A stretch of DNA of 32,868 nucleotides from Lachnospiraceae bacterium (GTDB lineage Bacteria > Bacillota > Clostridia > Lachnospirales > Lachnospiraceae). The stretch is taken from the NCBI GenBank assembly GCA_017523785.1, contig JAFWVX010000038.1, forward strand, positions 1 to 32,868. Reading direction: 5' to 3'. How positions within the stretch are numbered: position 1 is the stretch's first letter; every line of letters begins with the position of its first letter. The position numbers and the translations under genes are program-made. Shown here one piece after another: positions 24,007 through 32,120 of this stretch. The notes beneath the pieces are model-generated. The model did not search any database and was not told the origin of the DNA. It was given only the letters and a program-made list of their open reading frames with translations.

Positions 24007-24833
24007 TGAATAGTAAACTAAGAAACAAATTAGTTGCAGCACCATATTCTATATGGATGACAGGATTTATAATAATCCCATTAATTTTTGTTGTCTACTA
24101 CGGTCTCACAAATGATGCAAATGCATTTACACTTGATAATGTCATAAGCTTTTTTAATCCAATACATCTAAAAAGTTTTATGCAGGCATTTAAGCTCGCA
24201 TTTATAAGTACACTGATATGTATAGTTCTTGCTTTTCCTATAGCACTCATATTTAGAAATAGCAAGACAAAAAAATCATCCTTTGTAGTTTATGTGTTTA
24301 TACTACCTATGTGGATGAATGGACTTTTAAGAATTTATGCATGGCTTACTTTGATAGAGAAGAAAGGTGTAATCAATTTGCTACTCACAGCACTTGGATT
24401 ACCAAACATTAATATAGTAAATACTGAGACAGCAATAATACTTGGTATGGTATATGACTTTTTGCCATTTATGATTTTGCCATTATACAATGCTCTTATG
24501 AAAATTAAAGATGACACATTAAATGGTGCAAGAGACTTAGGTGCAAATGAGTTGCAAGTATTTACAAGAGTTATATTCCCATTAAGTATTCCAGGAATGG
24601 TGTCAGGAATTACAATGGTATTTATACCAGCACTTACAACTGTAGCAATATCTTATATGCTCGGTGGAGGTCTATTCTTACTTATTGGAAATGTCATAGA
24701 ACAAGAGTTTTTAACTACTGCAAACTGGCATTTGGGTTCTGGACTTTCACTTGTTTTAATTATATTTATATTTATAGTGATGGGAATTACAAATAAGTTT
24801 ACTGATAAGGATGAGGAAAATAATTTAATATAA
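24006..24833 (+). CDS. potB: Spermidine/putrescine ABC transporter permease PotB
   Basis: The 275-residue permease has six helices, beginning with APYSIWMTGFIIIPLIFVVYY. The cytoplasmic EAA loop is NGARDLGANELQVFTRVIFP (from residue 173), which contacts PotA. PILPMWMNGLLRIYAWLTL-like sequence before it (FILPMWMNGLLRIYAWLTL) is a strong hallmark of PotB-type permeases. Both ends overlap neighbours in TAATG junctions. Confidence 0.93.
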   Translation: MNSKLRNKLVAAPYSIWMTGFIIIPLIFVVYYGLTNDANAFTLDNVISFFNPIHLKSFMQAFKLAFISTLICIVLAFPIALIFRNSKTKKSSFVVYVFILPMWMNGLLRIYAWLTLIEKKGVINLLLTALGLPNINIVNTETAIILGMVYDFLPFMILPLYNALMKIKDDTLNGARDLGANELQVFTRVIFPLSIPGMVSGITMVFIPALTTVAISYMLGGGLFLLIGNVIEQEFLTTANWHLGSGLSLVLIIFIFIVMGITNKFTDKDEENNLI

Positions 24834-25627
24834 TGCTTAGAAAAATATTAAAAAATACATATTTGTCATTGATATTACTTTTTACTTATGTACCAATACT
24901 TGTGATGGTAGTTTTATCTTTCAATGCTTCAAAGTCACGTGTTAACTTCACTGGTTTTTCATTAAAATGGTATCAACAGATGTTTTCAGATAGAAATATA
25001 GTATCTGCACTTCAAAACACTATTGCGATTGCATTATTGTCATCAATTATTGCTGTAATAATCGGCACTATGGCAGCAGTTGCAATCAGCAATATGTCAA
25101 GAAGAAAGAGAACTATCTATATGAGTATAACAAATATACCTATGTTAAATGCCGATGTGGCAACTGGTATATCACTTATGCTTTGCTTTATAATCTTAGG
25201 TAAGGCGATACCATTTTTCTCAACACTGTCGTTTTGGACGGTACTCATTACTCACATTACATTTAATATTCCATATGTAATACTTTCTGTTTTACCAAAA
25301 CTTAGAGGTGCATCTCAACTTGAGTATCAGGCTGCAAGAGATTTAGGTGCTACAAGTTCTCAGGCATTTTTTAAAGTTGTATTGCCAGAGATAATGCCAG
25401 GTGTGGTTAGTGGATTCATGCTTGCAGTTACGATGAGTTTGGACGACTTTATCATTACTCATTTCACAAGAGGTGCAGGAATCAATACAATATCAACTTT
25501 AGTATATGCGCAGGTTAAGAGAGGACTTAATCCTTCACTCTATGCACTATCTACTTTGATGTTTGTGATAGTATTGATAATACTACTTGTTACAAATTTT
25601 GTTTCAAATAGAGATGAGGTTGACTAA
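24833..25627 (+). CDS. potC: Spermidine/putrescine ABC transporter permease PotC
   Basis: The 264-residue permease begins with a helix followed by VLSFNASKSRVNFTGFSLKW, the family N-terminal motif. The EAA loop is AARDLGATSSQAFFKVVLP (from residue 167), and SLDDFIITHFTRGAG is the PotC landmark after it. It should form a heterodimeric channel with PotB. The expected substrate-binding protein gene potD does not follow; a pantothenate kinase gene overlaps instead. Confidence 0.93.
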   Translation: MLRKILKNTYLSLILLFTYVPILVMVVLSFNASKSRVNFTGFSLKWYQQMFSDRNIVSALQNTIAIALLSSIIAVIIGTMAAVAISNMSRRKRTIYMSITNIPMLNADVATGISLMLCFIILGKAIPFFSTLSFWTVLITHITFNIPYVILSVLPKLRGASQLEYQAARDLGATSSQAFFKVVLPEIMPGVVSGFMLAVTMSLDDFIITHFTRGAGINTISTLVYAQVKRGLNPSLYALSTLMFVIVLIILLVTNFVSNRDEVD

Positions 25628-26487
25628 TGTATACTTTAGCTCTTGATTTCGGAAGTACTAACTTTAAATATCTTATACTTAAGGTTAGTGAGAATGAGAA
25701 AGAAACAAATATAGAAGTGTTTGGCAAAGGAAGAGATGTTGTGACTGACTTTGCCTTATTTATTTCTAATATATTGAAGCAATATAGTATAGAAGAAAAA
25801 GATGTAGATAAAATAATTGCAACTGGTACTGGAAGTTCTTATCTTGAAAATAATTTTCACAATATAGAAATTGTAAAAGTTGATGAGTTTAATGCCATTG
25901 CCTATGGTGGACTTATATTATCAAGACTTGAAAAGGCAAATGTCGTATCTATAGGAACTGGAACTACTATAGTTTATAGCGATTTAAAGATTGTGAAGAG
26001 AATTGGCGGAACTGGACTTGGTGGAGGAACCTTAGTTGGACTTGGTAGCGCAATTCTTTCAGACATAGGTAATAAAGAAAGAGAAATCACCAACTTTAAG
26101 ACACTTATAGATATGGCGAAACTTGGCGACAAGTCAAATGTCGATCTGATGATAGGCGATATCAATAAGGGCAGCATTGGCAATATGACTTCAGATATAA
26201 CTGCAGCCAATTTTGCAGCAACTAATAAAAAAGCAAATAAATATGACCATATATCAGCAGCACTCAATATGATACTTGAAAATATCTCGCTCTTAGTTAA
26301 GGCTGTCTGCAATGATGAGCCAGTAGTATATATAGGAACGATGGTATCTGACGAGTATGTGAGAGAATGTCTATATAATATAGCTGATTATACTGGTAGC
26401 AAGATAATGTTTGTTGATGACTCAGAGTATGCTATAGTAATCGGTGCATGGGAATATTATCTACTAAATATTAGAAAGAATTATTAA
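25627..26487 (+). CDS. coaW: Type II pantothenate kinase
   Basis: This ASKHA-fold kinase phosphorylates pantothenate, the first step of coenzyme A synthesis. LALDFGSTNFKYLIL is the phosphate-1 loop, NVVSIGTGTTIV is phosphate-2, and RIGGTGLGGGTLVGLGSAIL is the type II (Fumble/CoaW) signature. VVYIGTMVSDEYVRE forms the late nucleotide-binding strand. The 286 residues are in the normal range. The more familiar clostridial enzyme is type III (CoaX), so a type II enzyme is mildly notable. The start overlaps potC and the stop overlaps the next gene (both TAATG), so it is translated with a polyamine transporter. Confidence 0.88.
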   Translation: MYTLALDFGSTNFKYLILKVSENEKETNIEVFGKGRDVVTDFALFISNILKQYSIEEKDVDKIIATGTGSSYLENNFHNIEIVKVDEFNAIAYGGLILSRLEKANVVSIGTGTTIVYSDLKIVKRIGGTGLGGGTLVGLGSAILSDIGNKEREITNFKTLIDMAKLGDKSNVDLMIGDINKGSIGNMTSDITAANFAATNKKANKYDHISAALNMILENISLLVKAVCNDEPVVYIGTMVSDEYVRECLYNIADYTGSKIMFVDDSEYAIVIGAWEYYLLNIRKNY

Positions 26488-28025
26488 TGAAAAAGATAAT
26501 AAACATAATTGAATATCTTCTAGTTTTTGCACTACTGCTGGTGCTTTGTTTCCATGTGAATAGAGAAATAGTAATTAAAGCACTCTATATGGATGATTTA
26601 TTTCATTGGTCATGGTTTAGAGGACTTAATATTTTTGAATTTGCATTTAAGTTCTATGGTGTGAGTAGATATAGGCCAGTGTTTGATGCGATACAGTATG
26701 TATTTTATATGATAATTGGCACAGAGCCACTTAGATATGCAATCATCAATAAAGTGTATAATGCTATTGTGGCATTATTCATTTATCACTTTATAAAAAA
26801 AGTAGATGCGGGCAGATTTGTTGCCTTGCTCTTTTCTGCATTATATTTAATAGCTCACTTTGCATATTATCAGATAGGTCAAGGAATTGGTTCGCTTGAG
26901 ACTGATTCATTGTTCTTTTCTATAATAATACTATTCTACTGCCTTAAGCTGTCAGGAGCAATTGTTGCAAAAGATGAGTTTGGTAATTTGAAGTTGCCAA
27001 TACAAAGAGATAATATAAAGAACATAGTAGTTTTATTTATAATGTTTTTTATAGTTTCATTTACTCATGAGAGGTTTATGGGGACAGCAGTTCCAATTAC
27101 TATAGCAATTCTTATGTCAAGAGATGAAGAGGATATGAAAATCACTAGGACGAAGATAGTATCACTCATAGTATTTGTTTTAGAAATATTGCTCATATGT
27201 TTTATAAGATATCTAGCAATTGGAAAAGTGATGCCGGCAGGAACAGGTGGAACCTATGTTGAAGAGACATTTAATATACTTGAGTGTATAGGTTATTGTT
27301 TTGCTCAGGTTGCCTGCATTTTCGGTATAAATATTGGACCTGATTATTTGTATGGCTCTGACTTTGCAAATCTTGCTGGACCAAAGGTTAAGTTTCTCGC
27401 ATTAATTTCAATATTCTTTATAATGGTGACTATAGGCATTTACATTTGGAACAGGATAAAAAATAAAACTAGAAAGAATAGTTTAGCAGGTGATTTGATA
27501 TTCTTATCTTTTATAGCGATGTGTATAGGCGGATCAAGTGTGACTATAAGAGTGGAGATGAGATTTATCTATGTGAGTTTCACTGCAGCAATTATCTATC
27601 TCGCTTATATGTGTGGCTCTATAAAAGAAAATATGGATACCATTTTGACTAAGGCAATACCAATCGTGCTGATTGCGATAGTTTTTGTGACGAGGATTCC
27701 TATTGAGTTTAGATATAGAACATACTTCCCTAAAATTCACTGTTTTGTGGATTTAAATAGAGTTAATTCAATTTACGACAACACTATCGGTAAGTATGGT
27801 GTGGATGAAATATTACATAAAAAGAAAATCTATATTATAGAAAATGTATATGGCATGACAGAGTTTTATGCAGATTACTTTTTCAAGATTTATGATAAAG
27901 AAAATGTCGGAAATAAAATCATACTAGTTCGTGACATTTCCGAAATTCCAGAGAGTGAAATCGGCGAAGATACTATTATACTTTATGAGCACTATGAGGA
28001 TAATGACTATAAAGCACTATATTAA
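26487..28025 (+). CDS. Polytopic membrane protein, possibly GT-C glycosyltransferase
   Basis: The 512-residue protein has roughly ten helices and a soluble C-terminal domain of about 100 residues. After the first helix comes YMDDLFHWSW with D36-D37. An acidic pair in the first outer loop is the usual catalytic feature of GT-C fold sugar transferases that use lipid-linked donors. Residues in FGVSRYRPVFDA-like sequence (YGVSRYRPVFDAIQYVFY) resemble the second loop in this group. The specific family is not recognised, and an unrelated transporter remains possible. It sits between coaW (TAATG overlap) and two CHR genes. Confidence 0.6.
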   Translation: MKKIINIIEYLLVFALLLVLCFHVNREIVIKALYMDDLFHWSWFRGLNIFEFAFKFYGVSRYRPVFDAIQYVFYMIIGTEPLRYAIINKVYNAIVALFIYHFIKKVDAGRFVALLFSALYLIAHFAYYQIGQGIGSLETDSLFFSIIILFYCLKLSGAIVAKDEFGNLKLPIQRDNIKNIVVLFIMFFIVSFTHERFMGTAVPITIAILMSRDEEDMKITRTKIVSLIVFVLEILLICFIRYLAIGKVMPAGTGGTYVEETFNILECIGYCFAQVACIFGINIGPDYLYGSDFANLAGPKVKFLALISIFFIMVTIGIYIWNRIKNKTRKNSLAGDLIFLSFIAMCIGGSSVTIRVEMRFIYVSFTAAIIYLAYMCGSIKENMDTILTKAIPIVLIAIVFVTRIPIEFRYRTYFPKIHCFVDLNRVNSIYDNTIGKYGVDEILHKKKIYIIENVYGMTEFYADYFFKIYDKENVGNKIILVRDISEIPESEIGEDTIILYEHYEDNDYKALY

Positions 28026-28034
28026 AGGTGATAA

Positions 28035-28604
28035 ATGATTCTACAACTTTTTACAATGTTTTTTAAAATAGGACTATTTACCTTTGGCGGTGGATATGGA
28101 ATGATATCCATTGTTAAAGATGAGTGTGTGGACAAAAGAAATTGGGTTGAGAACGAAGAGTTTGTAAACTTAATTGCAATTGCCGAGAGCACCCCGGGAC
28201 CACTTGCGGTAAATATGGCAACCTATGTTGGATATAAAAAAGCGAAACTTGCCGGTGCTATTGTTGCAACCATCGGTGTTGTGGCTCCATCAGTAATTAT
28301 TATTTATCTCATCGCAAACTACTTAAATGATTTTCTGAAATATGAGATAGTGGCGAATGCATTTAGAGGTATAAGAATTGCTGTATCAGTTATAGTAATA
28401 AGAACTGGTTACAACTTAATCAAGAATGAGTTAAAAGACAGTGACAAAAAACCAGTAGTTATAGTTTTGTTTTTAATTTATACTTTAGTATTTTTATCAA
28501 TAGAAATATTTAAAATTAATATAAGTTCAATTTATTTTATATTGTCGGCTCTGTTGCTTGGAGTAATTTTTAGTTTAGTGAGGTATCGAAATGATATACA
28601 TTAA
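28035..28604 (+). CDS. Short-chain CHR (chromate transporter family) protein, first half
   Basis: The 189-residue protein contains FTFGGGYGMISIVKDE and AESTPGPLAVNMATYVGY, the two conserved motifs of the chromate ion transporter (CHR) family. Its size is that of a half transporter. Short-chain CHR proteins work as pairs of oppositely oriented halves, and the partner gene overlaps by 14 bp. Transport of chromate or sulfate is known for some members; the substrate in anaerobes is not settled. AAAGGTGAT precedes the ATG. Confidence 0.92.
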   Translation: MILQLFTMFFKIGLFTFGGGYGMISIVKDECVDKRNWVENEEFVNLIAIAESTPGPLAVNMATYVGYKKAKLAGAIVATIGVVAPSVIIIYLIANYLNDFLKYEIVANAFRGIRIAVSVIVIRTGYNLIKNELKDSDKKPVVIVLFLIYTLVFLSIEIFKINISSIYFILSALLLGVIFSLVRYRNDIH

Positions 28605-29148
28605 ACTAATAATTGATTTTTTTATAGTGGGACTTTTGAGTTTCGGTGGTTCCTATGCATCTATTCCACTTATTAAAGATGTGGCAAGTAATTATGAGCT
28701 AATATCAGAAGACATGCTGATGAATTTTATCGCAATCTCGGAGAGTACACCAGGACCGATAGCAGTTAACCTAGCAAGTTTTATAGGAACAAATGTGGGC
28801 GGAATTCTTGGTGCGATACTTGTGACATTGGCAGAGATCTTGCCTGCATTTCTAATTATCCTGATATTTACTATATTCTTCAAAAATAAGCTTGAAAATG
28901 AAAAAATGTCTTATGGTCTATCAATTATAAGACCTTGTGTTGTAGGAATAATTACTTCAGTTGGCTTATTTATGTTATTTACAGTAATGACAAGTTCTGA
29001 GAATAGAGGGCACTCCAATATAGTTATCCTGGTGCTTATAATTGCTGCAATATATATATATCAAAAAATGGCTAAAAAGAAGCTTTCTGCCATAAAAATC
29101 ATTATTCTTGGGGCGATTTTTGGTATAGCAATTAATTATTTATTATGA
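28591..29148 (+). CDS. Short-chain CHR (chromate transporter family) protein, second half
   Basis: The 185-residue partner has LSFGGSYASIPLIKD and SESTPGPIAVNLASFIG, parallel to the motifs of the preceding gene. Sequence divergence between the two halves fits a heterodimer rather than a recent duplication. Translation is coupled by the 14-bp overlap. Its TGA stop overlaps the extended -10 element of the next gene. Confidence 0.92.
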   Translation: MIYIKLIIDFFIVGLLSFGGSYASIPLIKDVASNYELISEDMLMNFIAISESTPGPIAVNLASFIGTNVGGILGAILVTLAEILPAFLIILIFTIFFKNKLENEKMSYGLSIIRPCVVGIITSVGLFMLFTVMTSSENRGHSNIVILVLIIAAIYIYQKMAKKKLSAIKIIILGAIFGIAINYLL

Positions 29149-29154
29149 TATAAT
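29146..29154 (+). promoter_or_regulatory. Extended -10 element placed for a leaderless transcript
   Basis: TGATATAAT at 29146-29154 is a perfect extended -10 box. Transcription would start about seven bases later, at the A of the ATG at 29161. No good -35 box is seen 16-18 bp upstream. Confidence 0.45.
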
Positions 29155-29160
29155 TTTAGT

Positions 29161-29748
29161 ATGAATAGAAAAGAAAAAATGGCAATCATATGTGCTAGTG
29201 TTATTATATTACTCATTTCAAATGTGATAGCTTCAAATTATATAGTTAAAAAAGAAGCAGGCCCTGGCTATGTAGAGGAGACCAAGGTTGAGGAGCCTAT
29301 AGTAGGAACTAAGATTATATCGGTGGCTTCTGATAGCAACATTTACATACATGACGGAATTGCATATGTGAAGGGCGAGGACAAGGGCAGATTTTCACTT
29401 TCTGGATACTGTGCTTGTACCAAATGCGGAACTGGCACAGGAATTACTGCAAGCGGAAAACCAGTGAGAGAGGAACACACTATAGCATCTGACTGGAAAG
29501 TTCTTCCTAAGGGAACTGTTATCATTCTTGAAAATGCTGTTGGAAAAGATGGACAGGTATATGACGGAGTTTATGTAGTTGAGGATAGAGGTGGCGGAGT
29601 AAAAAATAATCACATTGATATCTATAGACCTACACATGAACTTGCATCACTTGTAACTCACTACGGTAGGGCATATGGAAATGTATTCATAGCAGAAGAG
29701 TACAAACCAGCAACAAACTCAGAAATTGAAAAAAATAAAGAGGAATAA
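29161..29748 (+). CDS. Membrane-anchored 3D-domain protein
   Basis: A helix at about residues 7-27 anchors the protein, followed by a short linker. The 3D domain spans about residues 80-180. GYCACTKCGTGTGITASGKP is its start, and VVEDRGGGVKNNHIDIYRP carries the three conserved Asp residues. The fold is that of MltA/RpfB-like double-psi barrels associated with peptidoglycan cleavage, so a lytic transglycosylase-type role outside the cell is likely. The Cys pair CACTKC is usual in the clostridial subgroup. No Shine-Dalgarno precedes the ATG. The start codon lies 12 bp after the CHR stop. Confidence 0.88.
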   Translation: MNRKEKMAIICASVIILLISNVIASNYIVKKEAGPGYVEETKVEEPIVGTKIISVASDSNIYIHDGIAYVKGEDKGRFSLSGYCACTKCGTGTGITASGKPVREEHTIASDWKVLPKGTVIILENAVGKDGQVYDGVYVVEDRGGGVKNNHIDIYRPTHELASLVTHYGRAYGNVFIAEEYKPATNSEIEKNKEE

Positions 29749-29749
29749 C

Positions 29750-30163
29750 ATGGATAGCAATTGCATTTTTTGTAAAATATTAAATAAAGAGATACCATCT
29801 AAGACAGTTTATGAGGACAATGACTTTTTAGCATTTCTTGATATTGCACCAGCGACAAAGGGGCATGTACTCATAGTTCCAAAAGAGCATGCAGCAACAT
29901 TGACTGATCTAAGTGATGACAAGGCATCAAAGATATTGTTGCTTGCAAAAAAGATTGTAGATGCTATGAAAAAAGTTCATGGCTTTACAGATTACAATAT
30001 TGTACAGAATAATGGTGAGATAGCAGGTCAAACTGTGCATCACTATCATTTACATATAATACCAAGATACAGCAAAGGAGAACTTGGTCTTTGGACACCA
30101 CATGAAAATGATCCATCTGTGACTGAGGAATCTGCAGAGGCTGTAAGAAAATTATTAAAATAA
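29750..30163 (+). CDS. HIT family nucleotide hydrolase (HINT-like)
   Basis: The histidine triad is H98-Y-H100-L-H102 in VHHYHLHIIPR, with an extra H97. An N-terminal CIFCKI and other residues match the zinc-containing HINT branch, which hydrolyses purine nucleoside phosphoramidates and acyl-adenylates. The ATG at 29750 is chosen because AAAGAGGA lies at 29737-29744; a longer frame from 29726 would add residues not typical of the family. At 137 residues the length is standard. It starts one base after the 3D-domain gene. Confidence 0.93.
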   Translation: MDSNCIFCKILNKEIPSKTVYEDNDFLAFLDIAPATKGHVLIVPKEHAATLTDLSDDKASKILLLAKKIVDAMKKVHGFTDYNIVQNNGEIAGQTVHHYHLHIIPRYSKGELGLWTPHENDPSVTEESAEAVRKLLK

Positions 30164-30167
30164 AATG

Positions 30168-30188
30168 TAAATACATGGGAGGTATTTA
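30168..30188 (+). promoter_or_regulatory. Inverted repeat around the aldolase ribosome binding site
   Basis: TAAATAC (30168-30174) and GTATTTA (30182-30188) are perfect inverted repeats. The loop ATGGGAG and the first base of the second arm contain the GGGAGG Shine-Dalgarno sequence of the aldolase gene. The stem is AT-rich and weak, so any translational effect is speculative. Confidence 0.35.
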
Positions 30189-30190
30189 TT

Positions 30191-31000
30191 ATGATTCAGA
30201 AATTAAATCCAATCCTTGAAGAGGCTACTAGAAAAAATCGTGCGGTAGGAGCATTTACTGCTACTAGTTTTGAAATACTAAGAGCTATCATAGAGGTTGC
30301 TGAAAAAAGAGGAGAGGCAGTTATCATTAAACATTCTGCAACTTTTGAAGATGAAGTTCCACTTAAGTACATGGGACCAGTTATTATTGAGTTAGCAAAA
30401 AAAGCAAAGATTGATATTTGCCCAATGCTTGATCACTGTAAAGATACTGAATATATTAAGCAGGGTCTAAAAATGGGATTCACTGCAGTAATGTATGACG
30501 GAGCTGATTTACCTTATGATGAAAATGTTAAGAAGGGAAAAGAAATTGTAAACCTTGCAAAATCTGCAGATGCTAATATAGAGGCAAGTTTTGGTTTTGT
30601 AGGTGGACATAAGAGTGAGAAATCAACAATAACAGATGTTGATCAACTAATGAAATTTATTAAAGAAGTAGATATAGATGCACTTGCACCATCAGTAGGA
30701 AACTCTCATAGTGCTACAGAACAAAAAGATTTAAACTACAATTTGCTAAAAGAGATTTCTGAAAAAACTAATCTCCCATTAGTGCTTCATGGTGCTGGAA
30801 ACCTTCCAAAAGATGCTATAAGAAAAGCAATTGAGTGTGGAGTTAGAAAGATTAATTATTTCTCAAATGCAGGCATAAAGGAAATTCAAGACTATATGGC
30901 AACTACAAAGGTATTCTCATTTACTACAATGACTAATCTAGTAGTTAATGCAGTTGCAAAAGATATAGACGAGGCAATGGCAGTTTTCGCAATGAAATAG
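30191..31000 (+). CDS. fba: Class II ketose-bisphosphate aldolase (fructose-bisphosphate aldolase-like)
   Basis: This zinc-dependent TIM-barrel enzyme cleaves or forms ketose bisphosphates such as fructose 1,6-bisphosphate. H82 in CPMLDHC is a metal-site His, MYDGADLPYDEN is the conserved substrate loop and EASFGFVGG is the family's E-x-G-x-V-G-G region. DALAPSVGNSH and LPLVLHGAGNLP supply the other two metal His residues. At 269 residues it is somewhat shorter than common glycolytic FbaA (about 285-310), so a tagatose- or other ketose-bisphosphate activity is possible. GGGAGG precedes the ATG. A strong terminator follows the stop. Confidence 0.87.
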   Translation: MIQKLNPILEEATRKNRAVGAFTATSFEILRAIIEVAEKRGEAVIIKHSATFEDEVPLKYMGPVIIELAKKAKIDICPMLDHCKDTEYIKQGLKMGFTAVMYDGADLPYDENVKKGKEIVNLAKSADANIEASFGFVGGHKSEKSTITDVDQLMKFIKEVDIDALAPSVGNSHSATEQKDLNYNLLKEISEKTNLPLVLHGAGNLPKDAIRKAIECGVRKINYFSNAGIKEIQDYMATTKVFSFTTMTNLVVNAVAKDIDEAMAVFAMK

Positions 31001-31003
31001 TTC

Positions 31004-31029
31004 AAAACGGCACTTAGGTGCCGTTTTTT
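31004..31029 (+). terminator. Strong rho-independent terminator after the aldolase gene
   Basis: A perfect 10-bp stem (31004-31013 with 31018-31027) with a TTAG loop ends in six T residues (31024-31029). The AAAA at the 5' foot makes it partly symmetrical. It separates the aldolase unit from the rpmG-nusG unit. Confidence 0.95.
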
Positions 31030-31074
31030 ATTGAAAAATGCCTATTTTTAGAGACTTTTTCGGTATTTTGTTGC

Positions 31075-31103
31075 TTGACAAAAGTGGGCAAAAGTAGTAT
31101 CAT
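31075..31103 (+). promoter_or_regulatory. Consensus-like promoter of rpmG-secE-nusG
   Basis: A perfect TTGACA (31075-31080) and TATCAT (31098-31103) are 17 bp apart. Predicted transcription start is near 31110, giving a leader of about 67 bases that contains the hairpin at 31117. A strong promoter fits translation and transcription genes. Confidence 0.9.
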
Positions 31104-31116
31104 TTATAAGGTTAAT

Positions 31117-31138
31117 AAAGGGCAGAGAGCCCTTTTTT
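31117..31138 (+). terminator. Terminator-like hairpin in the rpmG-secE-nusG leader
   Basis: AAAGGGC (31117-31123) pairs with GCCCTTT (31129-31135) around AGAGA, and six T residues run from 31133 to 31138. It has intrinsic terminator form but lies about seven bases after the predicted transcription start and before rpmG. It may act as an attenuator or pause site, or simply stop leftover read-through. Confidence 0.6.
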
Positions 31139-31176
31139 AAGTCTTGTTTTGAAGAGAAATATTAAAGGAGATTTTT

Positions 31177-31335
31177 ATGGCTAGTAAGCGCACTAAGATA
31201 ACTTTAGAATGCACAGAGTGCAAACAAAGAAACTACGATACAACAAAGGAAAAGAAAAAACATCCAGATCGTATTGAGACAAGTAAATATTGCAGATTCT
31301 GCAAGAAACATACAACTCACAAGGAGACTAAGTAA
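31177..31335 (+). CDS. rpmG: 50S ribosomal protein L33 (zinc-ribbon type)
   Basis: The 52-residue protein starts [15 protein letters not shown] and has two zinc-binding pairs, C12-x2-C15 and C39-x2-C42 (YCRFCKKH), so it is the zinc-dependent C+ form. The N-Y-x-T-T-K segment is typical of L33. AAAGGAG at 31164-31170 lies six bases before the ATG. secE begins two bases after the stop. It is the first gene of the nusG transcript. Confidence 0.95.
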   Translation: MASKRTKITLECTECKQRNYDTTKEKKKHPDRIETSKYCRFCKKHTTHKETK

Positions 31336-31337
31336 CG

Positions 31338-31547
31338 ATGAGCGATGTTAGAGATAAAAAAGATAGTGTTGTAAGCAAAGTTATTAAGGGTTTAAAATCT
31401 GAGTGGATGAAAATTATATTTCCATCAAATGAACAGATATTAAACGACTCTGTTACTGTACTCATTTGCTCTGTTGTGATTGGAGCTATAATATTTGCTC
31501 TTGATTCTTTAATTGGATCAGGATTTGGATTTTTATTCAATAGATAA
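31338..31547 (+). CDS. secE: Preprotein translocase subunit SecE
   Basis: The 69-residue protein has a charged N-terminal amphipathic region including LKSEWMKIIFPSNEQ, the conserved SecE cytoplasmic helix and hinge. One transmembrane helix follows (about residues 39-61). SecE clamps SecY in the translocon. The AAGGAG in the end of rpmG serves as its ribosome binding site. The rpmG-secE-nusG order is universal in this group. Confidence 0.95.
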   Translation: MSDVRDKKDSVVSKVIKGLKSEWMKIIFPSNEQILNDSVTVLICSVVIGAIIFALDSLIGSGFGFLFNR

Positions 31548-31563
31548 TTAGGAGAGGTTTTAC

Positions 31564-32097
31564 GTGGCAGAAGAGAGATCAGGAAAGCCTGAGTGGTATG
31601 TTGCGCATACTTATTCTGGCTATGAAAATAAAGTTAAACTTGATATAGAGCAGTCAATCAAAAACCGTGGAATGGAAGAACTCATATTTGAAGTTCGTAT
31701 TCCTACACAGATGGTTACTGAACTTAAAAACGGAAAAGAGAAAAAATACGAGAAGAAACTTTTCCCTGGTTATGTTCTTGTCAATATGATTATGACTGAT
31801 GACACTTGGTATGTGATAAGAAATACTAGAGGTGTTACTGGATTTGTAGGACCAGACAGTAAACCAGTGCCTATATCAAAAGCAGAGTTAGAAGCACTAC
31901 AAGGAAAAGTTGTAAAAGAAGTTGTTATAGAAGTAAATGTGGATGATACAGTTATTATCACAAGTGGTGCATTTAAAGATTCTATAGCAAAAGTGCTTGC
32001 AGTAAATCCATCAAAGAAGAGTGTAACAGTAGGAGTTGACTTCATGGGTGGAGAGAGAAAACTCGAGATAGGTTTCGCAGACATAAAGAAAATCTAG
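31564..32097 (+). CDS. nusG: Transcription elongation/termination factor NusG
   Basis: The N-terminal NGN domain carries EWYVAHTYSGYENKVK and KKLFPGYVLVNM with WYVIRNTRGVTGFVG. The C-terminal KOW domain carries VDDTVIITSGAFKDSIAKV. NusG binds RNA polymerase and affects pausing, termination and coupling to ribosomes. The start is a GTG at 31564, with AGGAGAGG at 31550-31557. The 177 residues are normal. Its own leader contains a terminator-like hairpin, so self-regulation is conceivable. Confidence 0.97.
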   Translation: MAEERSGKPEWYVAHTYSGYENKVKLDIEQSIKNRGMEELIFEVRIPTQMVTELKNGKEKKYEKKLFPGYVLVNMIMTDDTWYVIRNTRGVTGFVGPDSKPVPISKAELEALQGKVVKEVVIEVNVDDTVIITSGAFKDSIAKVLAVNPSKKSVTVGVDFMGGERKLEIGFADIKKI

Positions 32098-32120
32098 ATT
32101 CGTGAGGGAAGCAACTTGTG

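Noticed and set aside
29726..29749. Eight-codon N-terminal extension of the HIT protein
   Set aside because: The ribosome binding site AAAGAGGA lies within this extension and serves the ATG at 29750, which matches HINT family starts.
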